Positions 35,756 to 48,400 of a stretch of 64,000 nt of DNA are shown one piece after another. This stretch comes from Azolla caroliniana. Lineage: Eukaryota > Polypodiophyta. Position numbers and translations under genes: made by a program. Positions within the stretch are counted from its first letter, which is position 1. Each line of letters opens with the position of its first letter. The stretch is from contig JBHGNT010000005.1 of assembly GCA_043228905.1 (NCBI GenBank), positions 372,001 through 436,000 of the forward strand. The letters are read 5' to 3'. The notes under the pieces were generated by a model. That model did not search any database, had not been told where the DNA came from, and saw only the letters and a list, made by a program, of their open reading frames with translations.

Positions 35756-37895
35756 TCATCCATCCAAAAGCTTTGGTTTCATTGCCTCCTTTTTTGAGTG
35801 GACTTGCCCCTTGTTTATAACAATCACATCACAAAATTCTGGAGCGTTTTTTGTGACAACTGATGCAATAGGTTGCCCTTTGAAAGCCCTGAAATGTCAT
35901 GTTTTCACACAATACGTTATGGTGGCTTGAAACAGTTTTTCCATTGAAAGAGAAGTTTTTTTAGATGTTCACTACTTTTTTAGTCGACTTCGAGACGAGA
36001 TTCCAAGAACCAACATGGGAATGCATCGTCTGCTTATCTCATCAACAAGTGCCTTCTCCACTACCTCACCCTCTGTACATATCACTTCACACTTTACCTA
36101 AAATACAATAACCAAATGAAATAATCGTCATAATCAGCTTCGAGAAATATGCATGATGTGTTCATTTTGCATGCTCGAACAGAAGACTTTTGCATTATAT
36201 TTCAAATAATTATGCCTAAGTATTCGTTCTATAGATTTGTTCATTGCAATACTGAAGTGACAATAAATTTAACAATACATGGCTGAGGGTTACCATTCAA
36301 TCAAACTTTAGAATAAAATTAACTCAGCGTTGTATTAAGTAAAACACTTTAAACAATGTACATGCATTTCTTGGGGAGACATATTCTCAACTTCGTGGTG
36401 CATGCCTCTTTCTCTTCACACATTTGTTGATATTGATAAAGCAGTTTCTCAGTCTCCACGAAACGTTGTAATTTGCATTTGTTGACCATGTCAGGGCTGG
36501 CTTGTCCAATTGGAATGCTACTGCCCACTGCAATTTTTGTCAAATTTCACAACTAAGAGTGCCGGAAACAAATGAAAACAAAGAAATTACATACAAAGCA
36601 CAATGGGTCAAAATGCCTTGTTACACATTGACGAACTTGAGACGCTAGTTAAAGAAAGCAACAAAGTCATAGGGAAAACAATCTATAATCAAGTGTTATG
36701 TTTGTGGTTGATTAAAAATAGTCCCTATGAAACATTAACTAGAGTAATCATGTTTTGTTCTCTTTTTGAGACTTCTCAAGCTAGGGTTTCAAAAACAATA
36801 GTTTGCCTAGACGAGGCAATGCAAACCAACAAACTATGACCTAAATGCATGATGCCCCAAATAGCACAACTAGTGCAAGTGTCATTTATTCCTTGGATCA
36901 AAAGGGAAGAAACATTGCCAACAAATTAGCAAAACTTATGGCAAGGTAATTGGTAAGCGACTGTTGGAGCCTCACTACACATTTATACTATGTGTGCTCA
37001 CTCATCACGAGACTCTCATAACTCTCATGATCCACAGCAACCATTATTGCATTCACAACAAGGGTGCCTCGTTATAAGACTTATAGCTCTCCTATGTCAA
37101 ATAGCTAGCATCACCTCCCTCCACTTCATATCAATTTTTATTGCACCTCCGGTGGAAAGTTCCAAAACATATATGTCTCATATACCCCCACACCCAATCT
37201 ATCAACGTCCCATAAATTCTCGCCCCCACCCCCAACAAAAAAAAACAACACTCAATAGACCTATCTATCTATCCATAAATAAAGTGAGGTATAAGAGTGA
37301 GACTTTGATCTTGTCCCAGTTCATGTCAACCAATGTTTTTGGACTCAAAAACTCTACTCTGAAACGGTATAGGAGATAAAAAAATACTAGCAAGCCAACA
37401 AAAGCAACACATACGGATATTGTATCCCTAGAGACAAAGAGGGGGGAGAGAGATAGATTTTATTATCATCTTCGGAGGTCAAATATGATGTACGAGACCA
37501 AAATATTATCATGTAAGGAGAAGAGGATTTGAAACGATAACTTCCAAACTTTTTTACCTTACCATTAAGCCTATGTTCATGATATGTAAGAGAGAGAGAG
37601 AGAGAGACTTACATGGGGTGGGGACATAACGGATGGGTGATTGAACATGAAGGAGATGAATAAGGTGGTGGTGGCCATGACCATGGGACACTTCATTTAG
37701 ATTCTCCAATGCCCATCGGAGCGCTTGTGAGCTACTAGAGCTCCTCCCCACAGCCACGGCAACCTCCACTTGTGTCTCTACTTCATTTACTCCTGAAGCC
37801 CATCCATGTTCATCGCCACCATGTCTTCTCTGTCTTTCCACATTACTTGATGATGATGAACATTCCGCCTCTTCTACCACCTCAATCTCTTCCAT
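35756..37895 (-). CDS. Stand-alone USP-domain protein derived from the USP-kinase family
   Basis: Four exons predicted from similarity to the USP-kinase gene: 37613-37895, 36406-36527, 35976-36097, 35756-35888, giving 219 aa. Exons 2 and 3 are each 122 bases, exactly as in the gene at 25683-30522, and junction phases are identical. Exon 1 starts with an acidic Ser-rich segment (MEEIEVVEEAEC) and enters the USP fold at VEVAVAVGRSSSSSQALRWA. Exon 3 has VKCEVICTEGE and LVLGISSRS. Exon 4 has AFKGQPIASVVTKNAPEFCD and stops after PKLLDG. Exon 2 appears to end at a GC donor (GAG|GCATGC), because no GT lies at the homologous site. There is no kinase or U-box downstream on this strand. It may be a functional small USP protein (USP folds bind nucleotides in some members) or a truncated duplicate; the intact frame argues mildly for function. 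Confidence 0.65.
37577..37607. repeat. (GA)n run just inside intron 1 of the USP-only gene
   Basis: A GA/CT tract lies within about 6 bases of the 5' splice site of intron 1 (sense strand GTAAGTCTCTCTC). The USP-kinase gene has the same GTAAGTCTCTCTC start to intron 1, so the CT-rich donor flank is shared between paralogues. Confidence 0.8.
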
Positions 37896-39089
37896 CCTTT
37901 CAGAATTACTCACATCTCTCTCTCTCTCTCTGTCTTGCGCGTCTCCTTCTTTTCCTTTGCCTCCATTGTTTCTGTTCCTCCGGAGAAAGGCATATTTTAA
38001 GAATCTTTTTGGAGTATATTCAAAAAGTATCAAAGTATATTCATTGTCACTATTATTTGGGCTACATCAAAAGTCAATGGTAAAGGTTATTTATTTCCTT
38101 GAACCATTTCAAACAGTGTCTAACCAACATTAACAACCATCACATGATCATAAATGCCATCGTAAAGGCATACATATTTGTGTGAATGTGTATGGACATG
38201 TACACCGATGTTCCAACTACTCTTTATACACACTTCATTTGATCAGCTACAAATACCCATACTATGAAGTCTTTTTTTCTTTGTAGAGTTCGTTGTTAAG
38301 TTCTCACACAAACAATGACTATAGCTTATTATGCCCTCAACATTAGAAAACACCCTGAAAAATTAAAGAGCATAGCCTTCCACAAGTCATGTACTCAATA
38401 GATTACCTCTCTTGCCAGAGTTGTATCCCATTTCTTTAACATTAAAATCAACACTTTGTATAAAGAACCATTTATAAAAAAGAAGAATCATTACAGAGGA
38501 ACCATCCAATGTAAAAGTCAAAATGTTGCAACACTAGAATATCTTTGTACATAAAAGTCTTCTATTGTCAGTGAGTGACCCGTGGTTTTCAATTGATAGG
38601 GCTCATTTGTTGATTTGCATTAAAATTATACCAAGAGGTACTAATAAAAAAGCAAGCCATCCTTTTTGGGATCTTTTCACTTACTTGACACTATGACTAG
38701 TTCATGGAAATGTAAAACTTGCTTTGGTAAAATCCCTGATAAGATTTCCTTAGCAGAAGAAAACATTATTTAGGATGGTACGTAGTGTAATATAAATATC
38801 CCCGCCCGCTCCAATTATCTTGTCATGATAAAACAAAAGAACCTTACATAAACCAAAAGCTTTCAATTTTCAATATACTTCACAACCATCTTGACAAGAA
38901 ATCTATCCAATATATATATTGAGAATGACAGAAAGATATGGCATTGAAGATGATAGAAACAAGTCCCCCCCATAAAAGCATTTCTCCATCCGTCAGTGCC
39001 ATCAAATCTAGGACAGTGTGTTTGTCACATATAGCCATTTGCCCTATATCTATATAAAATTAATCCATTTGTTGATCAAATCTACAACA
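37896..39089. other. Spacer between the USP-only gene and the RhoGAP gene
   Basis: Leader/promoter of the USP-only gene (left end, on the minus strand) and the 3' region of the RhoGAP gene (right end). The middle is AT-rich with no supported coding frame. Confidence 0.6.
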
Positions 39090-39317
39090 CTAATGTGGTC
39101 TGGCATGCGGTGATGACGATGAAGAATACAATCCATCATGACCATTGATAGATGAGGGAGTGAATGTTAGATCAAGGTTGTGGAGCTGTTCCATAAGTTG
39201 TGAGCGCCTCTCCTTGAAGAAATCCAATCGAGAACTTAACTCTAGAAGAGCCGAAGACGGCATCACTGAATGGCGCTGATACATTATGGAATTCGTCACC
39301 TGACAGGACAAAAATCT

Positions 39318-39404
<87 letters not shown>

Positions 39405-42400
39405 AGTGTGGGTTTCAGGGTTTCTTGCTGTATTTTATATACCTTTTCGTGCTTTAGGGTCACTGTGTTTTAGAGTTTCTGCATTATAGGCTTCTTGCTA
39501 CATTTTAGGGTTTCCTCTTGCTGCATTTTAGGGTTCATGTTGAGTCTTTAGGGATTTAATGTTTCTTTTTGTCTGTCCCTCATAAGGACCACCGAACCCA
39601 TGACAAGGATTGACAAGATTGACCAACATGTAACAAACCTTAAGAAAGAAAGAAGTACGACTACAGGGAATCGAACTTTGCACACTACAATTGAAGAAAA
39701 AGCAGATGAGCCATGAGATACAACTAATTGAGCAGTTTACACGTGTCCCTGAGTCACTAAATGCCACTCCCGATCAAGAAGGGCATTGTGCACCAAGCTT
39801 GTGTATAGCAAAGAAGAAGCAACCCCATTCAGTAAATTTTGGCGAGCGGGAAAAGACATCAATGAAGCTTAAGCACTCATACTACAACCCTAAACCCTTT
39901 TCTCAAAAAGTGGGTCATATAACAAACCCTAAACTCTTAACAGCAAGGCTATTAAATAAAATAAAATAAGAAGAATTGCTTTTCTAAAAAAGTGGATTTA
40001 TTGCAAGGAGAACGCCTTCTATAGGCAGTAGGCACAGCACAAGACAGCAAAGAGAACACTTTATAATAGGTACACCCATTCACAGGACAGCAATGTTGGT
40101 GTTGGAATCTTATCCAAGTACACAATGATTTCAACAGCAAAAAAGAGCTCAAAATAAACCTAGGAATGCTACTCAATGACCAGCTGCCTCCACACTAAGA
40201 AAAGGGCAAGTTAAAGCAGTGGGTTCGTAAGTGTACGAGTCACACCTGCAAGCACAAATGGCACTTTTCTATGATCCTGGTTGCCAAGGATTGACTCACT
40301 CAAACATAAGACATTTGAAGCACTGAGGCAAATGTCAACAACAGAGCACACAGAAGGATCATGGTACTTACAGGTGATGAGATGGTTTACCAACAATGGC
40401 CTCACCATTGAGTACATAACTCCAAAATAATGAACAGAAAAAGGTATTGCGGCAAGATCAATGGCAACTCTTTATCCAAAAAGACCTATTCCCCCAAAGA
40501 GAATTTATGAGCTTCTCAGGGGATGGACTCATATAGAGACTAACGTACATGGACATCTGCATGCCAAATAGTGTTCTCAAAGCATTAGGCCAACTGAGAG
40601 TTTCCTCCGACCAACTAGGTCCTGGAGCAAAACAAACACTTCACATAACTAGAACCAATACATTTTTCAAATTATGTGAAAACAAGATTGAGAGCAAGAT
40701 TAGGACACCGAAATAGATGCCTCCACCACACCAACCAACCCAACACACTAGCCATGCACTTCATGCTTTAACTAACCATCTCCAAATCATTCCACCATAT
40801 GTGTTAAGATCATTATCACGATTCTATTGGAAACCTAGAACTTTCCTTTTTGTTTCAGCATCGATAACATGAATTCATCCATATTGGCAATCGTGATTTT
40901 ATAGGACGATTTGGCCTCTAGTAGATGTTAATATTTCTTTTTCTCAGAGTCTGTAAGGCATAATATTTAGGTTCTGGTTCAAAATAGCATGGGGCTGAAT
41001 CCCACTCTCATCGAGACTTCTATACATTGCTCCCCATGGGTCATGCATGGAGGCCCCCAGTGGACATTTCATCACCATCTCGCTTCTTCATTACTAACAA
41101 CTCTCCCTTTTTTTGATCCCTCATTCACTAAAACGCTAAATGATTTTTGAACATCCCTTGTCTGTGTGTAAATTTTTTCTTTTATTCTGTATCACCAATC
41201 TCCTCCGTTTCTTAGTATTTCATTCACTAGAACACCAAGAAATTTTTGAACGTGTTGGTTTGTAACATTTAGGAGTGACATGAAAAGCATAGGCCATATA
41301 TAACGATTCAGTAATATCAACTCTACATTTTTAAACAAAAAGACAAGCTTAACTACCAGTATTTAGCTTTTATGAGTTGATTAAGACCTTGATCCAATCA
41401 TTAGTACTCTACCAGACATTTCCCTAAATGGAGTAATAGGTCTATGCAATAATCTTAGTGAACTTTGTAAAGATCTCTCTGACAGAATAAAAAGTTAATA
41501 ATTAAAATATTAGCAGTAAAAAGCTAAAAATTAATATTTCAACTCTTGTTATGGCAGGGGTCATATTATCCTAGCTATAAGGAGTACTTTTTTTATTGTT
41601 CTAAAACAACATGAAGGAATCAATAATTCAATAAAAAGACAAGAAAACATTCTGTTAAATTCCAAAGGATTAAAAAATATTTGTCATATGCTCAGACAAC
41701 TTCCTATTTAGTTCATGCATGCTTGATCAATCAATATATACTTGATCCTTACCATGTCTGAGGAAGGGACAGTTATATAGTTTGTCGATGTGTCATATGA
41801 CCTTGGACCATCCATACCATGTCTCCAGGCAAACTGTCTTCCACTCGAAGATGGTCCAGCTGGTAATTGTAGTTGTCTCCAATCACCTGGGGCCACAACC
41901 TCTTGTTGCATTGCTCTTCGACGTAATTCCATCCCTCGTGCCCTCTCTACTTTCAGTGTCTCCTGAATAAAATGTTTGAAGGAATGAAAACATATTCAGT
42001 TTGTTGGTTATAAACAACACATATCGACAAACTATATACGGCTGCAGGTTATAAGCAGCATTAAGATGTGAAAACTTCATTCAGTTGCTCATAAACAACA
42101 GAACTAGAAAAATGGAAAATCTTCAATTCGTTGCTCCAAACATGAAGAAAGATTAGAAATCTTCATTTGGTACTTCAATTTACTGAAAGAAACCTTGGCT
42201 TCTGCTAATGCATTGTGTTGGTGTAATATAGCATGCTCTAGGGTTGTTGATGAGTGTCCTGACCCATTACGGCCTTCAAGCTGAGAAAAATATCAATAAA
42301 TGTAAGTTTAGAATACGTACAGTAATACCTTCATAGCTAGAAAAACAAAAGAAGGGGCTGACAAGACCTCATAAACACAATGATGAAGCTCTAATCAATA

Positions 42401-45400
42401 AATGGCTATGTTAAATAGGCTTAAGAATGAACAAGTATGGAAGCATTTAGTGTTTGGTACAAAACAGAAAGTGAAAAAACAAGAAAACACCAAAACCTAC
42501 AATAGACTTCATTCAAATTTCCCAACCTCATTATTTTTCTGTTTTTCATTGTGACAAAGTGCCAGTGTCCGCTCCATCTCTTGCTGCAAAATTTTCCTGC
42601 AAAGTATACAATAAATCAAATCAGACATTCACTGACAAGTGTTGCCAAACTTTGCCAGCAAAAATAGCAGGGCAGTATAGCAATCAAAACGATCTTAAAT
42701 AAACTGAAATTAGCATTTGGATAAACGGTGTTTCCATACTGTTGAGCTTGGAGATTTTTTACACGTTGATATCTTTCATTTGTCTCTGCTATCGAACCAC
42801 CTTGTTGTTGTCGTTGCTGGGTTAACTGTAAGTGAAGCTCTGTAACTTTCTGTTTTAAACGTGCTACATCAGCTTCAACTATTGCAATCTCCTCTAGTTC
42901 AGCCCTTGTCTAACCTATCAGAAAAAATACACAGTCACTTCACATTATCTTAACAAACTGCACTACATGCAAATCATGCAGTCTAAATATTAATTAACTC
43001 ACAGGCATTCCTTTCTCTTGTTTTAATGCATTATAACATGGAAGAAACGGAATATAATGCCCAAACATGTCAACACCAAAACAAAGGGAAAAGGGAATGC
43101 ATCAACCAAAAATTGCTGAAATAGCTTACATAACTGAGAAAAAGGGCATGCAGTGAACATATAATTGCTTTTTGGGGGGTTGAAAATGGGCATCAGGCAA
43201 TTAAAGAAAAAACCATGGGTATATCAGAGATTTTCCCTTATATCAAAGGCATTCCTAACAAATTGTGTCCTCTCTATGGTTCCATTTCCTTCCAATATTT
43301 ATATGACAACCTTGCTATCAAGAGTTCCTGGCATTTGTGACTGTGAAGAATGAATGCCTAAACCAAGCTCTAAAGTTGCACGCAAGTCTCTCTCTGTCTG
43401 CAACTGTTCTTGTAATCTAACCACCTGCAAAATTCAAATCAGCACAGTTAAAAAGAAAAAGTTTTAAATTGTTACATATGATCCAGACTTTAGCAATAGC
43501 ATTTTTTCTTGTCCCAGTTATAGAGGAAAATGTTTGAGTAATTATGTAAAATATTGACACTGCAATATCATATTATATCTCCAGTTAGAGAGGGAAAATG
43601 TTCAAGAAGTTGGATATGATGCAGGGTTTTTAAAAAACAATTTTCTTTTCCCAGTTTGAGAGAAAATTGTCCGAGCAATTAGATATTATTCAAAGAATGA
43701 AAGAGCATTTTTCCTTTTACTAAAAACTGGGCTTTCAGTAACTTTACATAAATCCCCACCAGAATCACCATGTGGCATAATGCTTAAGGGAATAAAAACT
43801 ACAACTATTGCAAGAACTTGAATATAACTAAAAAAAGATTGCAGTCAGACACCCATCTGTTAGACATCATCACCTACTTTAATACTTGGCAACAGAAAAA
43901 CGATCTATTATAATAATAATTCACAGATTTCCCCAAATCAGTTGTTTACTCAGACTTAGAAACCAGTCGATTCATTACTAATTGACACTTTTACTTTAGT
44001 TTCATAATCTAGATGTAAAGCCTGAGAACCAGAAATACTCCATAAATATCTCTCTAAAGATTGTAGTTCCATGTTTTGCTGCTTTCTTGATGCAGGAAAA
44101 GAGAGATGAGTGGGCAGCAACTAGATATAACCAAACAAGGAGCAACAGGCCTAACTTTCCTTTCTATTGCATCAATGGATATAATGTATCCTTCCTCCAT
44201 TCAGCTCTCTGCTTGTCGCCTCTATTTTTTCAGGAATCCTTCAGCTACCTTTAAATATTCTGGAAACATGATCTTTATAATAAATACTAGATAACAATCT
44301 TAGATTTGTATTCATAGATCACGACTGGTCATGGGGTGAGTCTTGTATGATTTATTTATAATCTCTTCCACACATGTTTCATACATAAGTATGAAATGAA
44401 AATATATCTGTTAAGGGGTTTTACGAAACAATGAATTTTCTTGTGACACTGCACTCACTGTCTGTAGCCAGTAACATACTCTAAGAATCCTATGCAAATG
44501 GCTGCCAGGTGTACATGCACCAAGTTTTCTGATGATGGAACTATGGCATGTCAGGGCCCATTCATAACTATAGTCTCAACGAATTAGAGTTGATCGTTGA
44601 GAGTCTGATCTTCTTTGTCTTTGATGACATCATTTCTTATCACATCATTTCAAAGCAATCATAAAACATGAGCTATTTTTCAAATGTATAAAGCATGCAG
44701 TGATATCTGGATGTATGAAGTTGACATGTCCAATGTGGATTGGGGTAGTAAACACAAACTAGCGTAAACATCAATATGGCTAGACATTAAGATACACATG
44801 GAAACTTTTTGACCATATACAAATAGAAATTTGCATACGAACAATTTATGAATTTGCAATATTCCAGATACTCTTTAAAAAATGCAAACAGACAAATCCA
44901 CATTGTTGAAGCTAAAAACCATGCACCATCCCAAAATTCAAATAGAGAAATTAGATTGCAAACCCACATCCTGTTCTAATGCAATTCGCCGCTCATGGAG
45001 GGCTTGTTTTCGCCTTTCAAGACTTGCTTGTAATGCCGCATTCCCCTTTGCCTGGAAAATAAGCGAAGTTCCATCACATGAAAAAAAAATGATCCACTCT
45101 TTAAGAAACCTTCTTAAAGAGCAGTTTTTCAACCTCTTTCGCAATTTTATTGCAAAGCTCTTCTCGTGCTGCTTCTAGTCTTTGTATCGCAAGCCTGTAA
45201 CAAGAACCACACAAATATTATTCAAACCTTAAAGTGCTGCCAAGATTTCTTGAGATGACTTTCTACGATGATAGAAGCATTATAAGGCTTCATTAGCAAG
45301 GCATGAGAAACACAGTGAATGTCTATACTTTTCCCTTTTAGTGAGAATCTTCACTTTTCTTTTCATGCTTAGATTAGTCATGATAATATCATAAAAATAT

Positions 45401-48400
45401 AATGCTCAAACTTCAAAAAGTGTGATATTCCAAGAAACAAACAGGTGAAGAGTTTATTAAATCACACAAACATAAGGCATAGCAATATCAAAAATAGAAA
45501 GTGACTTGTAAGTGACTCACTCTTCATCTTCTGATGAATCCATCCCACTTGTCCTCTTACTAATCTAATCACAAATCATACAAATAATTAAAAGAGTGGA
45601 GAGGTCCAAAAATATCTTTCATCCAATTATATATATAGTTTAGTTTTAACGAATTATGGCTGCATGCTTACCGATGGAAGGCCCCAAACAGAACCCCATT
45701 TGTTACTAGGGACAGATCTATGAGCCCCTGGCACTAGCTTCTCGCCTATATGACCATTATGGTTTGTTATATTTGGGCTAGCTGACGGTGTTTCTGAATC
45801 TGCCCATGACACTATGCTTTCAGGAACTGGCGTGTTAATCCCATTATCTTGTTGCCTCTCTTCAGATTCCAAACTAATATACTGAGACAGGCCTTTCATC
45901 TTCTTCTTGCGTGATGAGCTAATCGTTAAGTTAGAAGAATCAACCTCAGAGTCACCAGTTTCAAAAACCTTCATTTGAAAGACCAGAGTCCATGTTGGGT
46001 TATATATTATTCAAGCACCATCGAAAAACCGATAAGAATTCATATTGTACATTACATATAGAGCCCAGAAGAACGTATACTCACCTTTATATCGTAGATG
46101 TCACTCTCCTCATTACCACTGCTCTCACTGAAGGTCCTACTAGCAAGCTGATTTGCATTGTCTCCATCGATATGAAGTTCATTGTGATCATCATTATAAC
46201 CCCCATTATGCACTTGTGGGACATCATCATCCGATAGCCCTTCGCTACTACTATCTTCCACATGTGGATATGAATCAAAACTTGTCTGATTTGCATCAAC
46301 AGTACATGCCTAAAAGGAGGAACTTTATAGCGTTATGCCAAACAGCCAAATTTATCAAGAATAATTCACTAGACATAATGATATTTGAATTTTTATACCA
46401 ACTGCGATATAGATATTTCGATGTTCTATGATGGGGGGATTCTGTCATGAAAAACCATCCACCTAATCTATGTAGTGCGAATGATCGTCTTAGGTTTAGG
46501 ATCAAACCAATCGTAACCTAATCATGTGAGTGAATGGCATCATGAAAAAAATAATCACAAGTTATGGCATGTGCTCCTGTTATTAGTTTTGTGCAAATGA
46601 ACCCCCTATTCTTTAGGTTCAAACCCCTAGTTTGTAGGATCAAACCAATCATAACCTAATCATGCAAGTGAATGACAAAATTCTGTAAGGAAACTATTTT
46701 CTCAATAATAATATTGATAATTAGATATTACAAAACTAGATCCTAAGCTAAACATAAATCATTGAAAATATGAATACCTCAAAGATTTTACCATAATCTT
46801 CTAAGAGAGTTGTGATTATGGCTTGAGCGCTATTCGCGGCCGCAGCGGCTGCTAGAAGCTGAGCAGCATTATCTCCACTAATATCTGACTCATCTTCAAG
46901 TCCACATTCACCCGCCAAAAGAGGTCTCAGAAGCAGTGGAGCCATACATGCTGCAACAGCTGATGCTGTCATGCGATTTTCAGAGCTATGGTCGACGACA
47001 GCTCCCATCATTTTAAGCACTCTGGAATATTAAGTAAAAATAATATGCGTATGTTGTTAGCTTCTTTAGAACTCAAAGAAGCATGCAATCTTATTATTCC
47101 TCTCTTGTTTCATGTGTACAAGTTGTGTTGTACAATTCCTATCTGGAGTTTGTCTTTATGATTTATACGTAGCATTTTATAGGAACGAAAAATATAATTT
47201 ATTTTTAGACAATCCTAATTCCTGTTTTTGATCCATTTCAAGATGACTATTTATAGGATATTACTTGAATCTTGTGGTTTGAATGAACGCTATTGGTTTA
47301 AGAGTTCTTGTTCTCAGTAAGTTGACAGTGTAGGAAATATCTAGCCAGAAATGTTTGGAGATTGGCACCTTGGTCAGTAGGACAGGTGATCAAATGACAA
47401 TTAAATGAGATTGTTGAATAATTTCTTGAGTGTAATTCTGTTAAGAGATGATGATGCATTGTGTTGTTTTGTATGTCCTAAAAATCTGAAAGCAAAGCAG
47501 AAATCCAAGATTGGTAATTTCAAATGTGTGCTCCAAGGATCACAAGATGTAATTAATATTTTCTGCCCACCAAAGTGCCAAGATAACATCATCAACATAA
47601 ACTACAAGATTGTTATTAGGTCAATAGATTCAGCCTTAGAACATGACCATTAGATTAAGCCTTGTGCAATGCATGCAAATGCAAAAGAGGAAACCAATGC
47701 ACTGATATATACAACAGTAGTAGATATCATAATTTGCATGTGATGATGTGGATACTATCTATAAATATGTAGGTAAACCATTTGCATATAGCCAATAACC
47801 ATTTGGAGACAGTATACAGCCAATAAAGATTAATGTTGAGACTTTCAATCAAGTGTTTGGAGATGGTAAACAGGTCACCCAAAGATGTCAAAATGGGAAC
47901 CGATGGTTTCTTACTTACCATGGGAAGTTGGAAAGCGTGTTGAACTCTGTAAGGCTTCTATTGGAGCATAATCACAGCAAAAATGCAAAAATGCCATTGG
48001 AATTTTAAGGAATCACGTGATTCTTTTGTTCTGATACGCCATTGTGCAAGTGAATGTAGGGAATGCTAAGTTGTCAGCAGATGCCTCAGAAGTGCAAGAT
48101 CGATCAAAATCATCAGTGCTGAATTCACCCCCCATCCTCCTGGGTACAGAGCTGTCTTTTACTTTTCATCTATTTTCAACTTTGGTCATTGTTATCCATG
48201 AGCAGAATTTTTCAAAAGCCTCAGATTTGTACTTATAAGACTAAAGTAATCTCCAAAAACAAAAAGAGTGAAGAGGATTTGATGCATGAGAAGAGACCGC
48301 TTTCTGAAATAAAATCTAGTGTTGTTTCCCATGCTGGCAAGGTCAAAACAGCAGCAGAGTCAAACATTGAAAATGATGGCTTTGCTGTCACCAATAGTAA

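Noticed and set aside
39270-39473. Plus-strand frame with a Ser-Leu run
   Set aside because: Translation of the (TC)36 microsatellite opposite the last RhoGAP intron.
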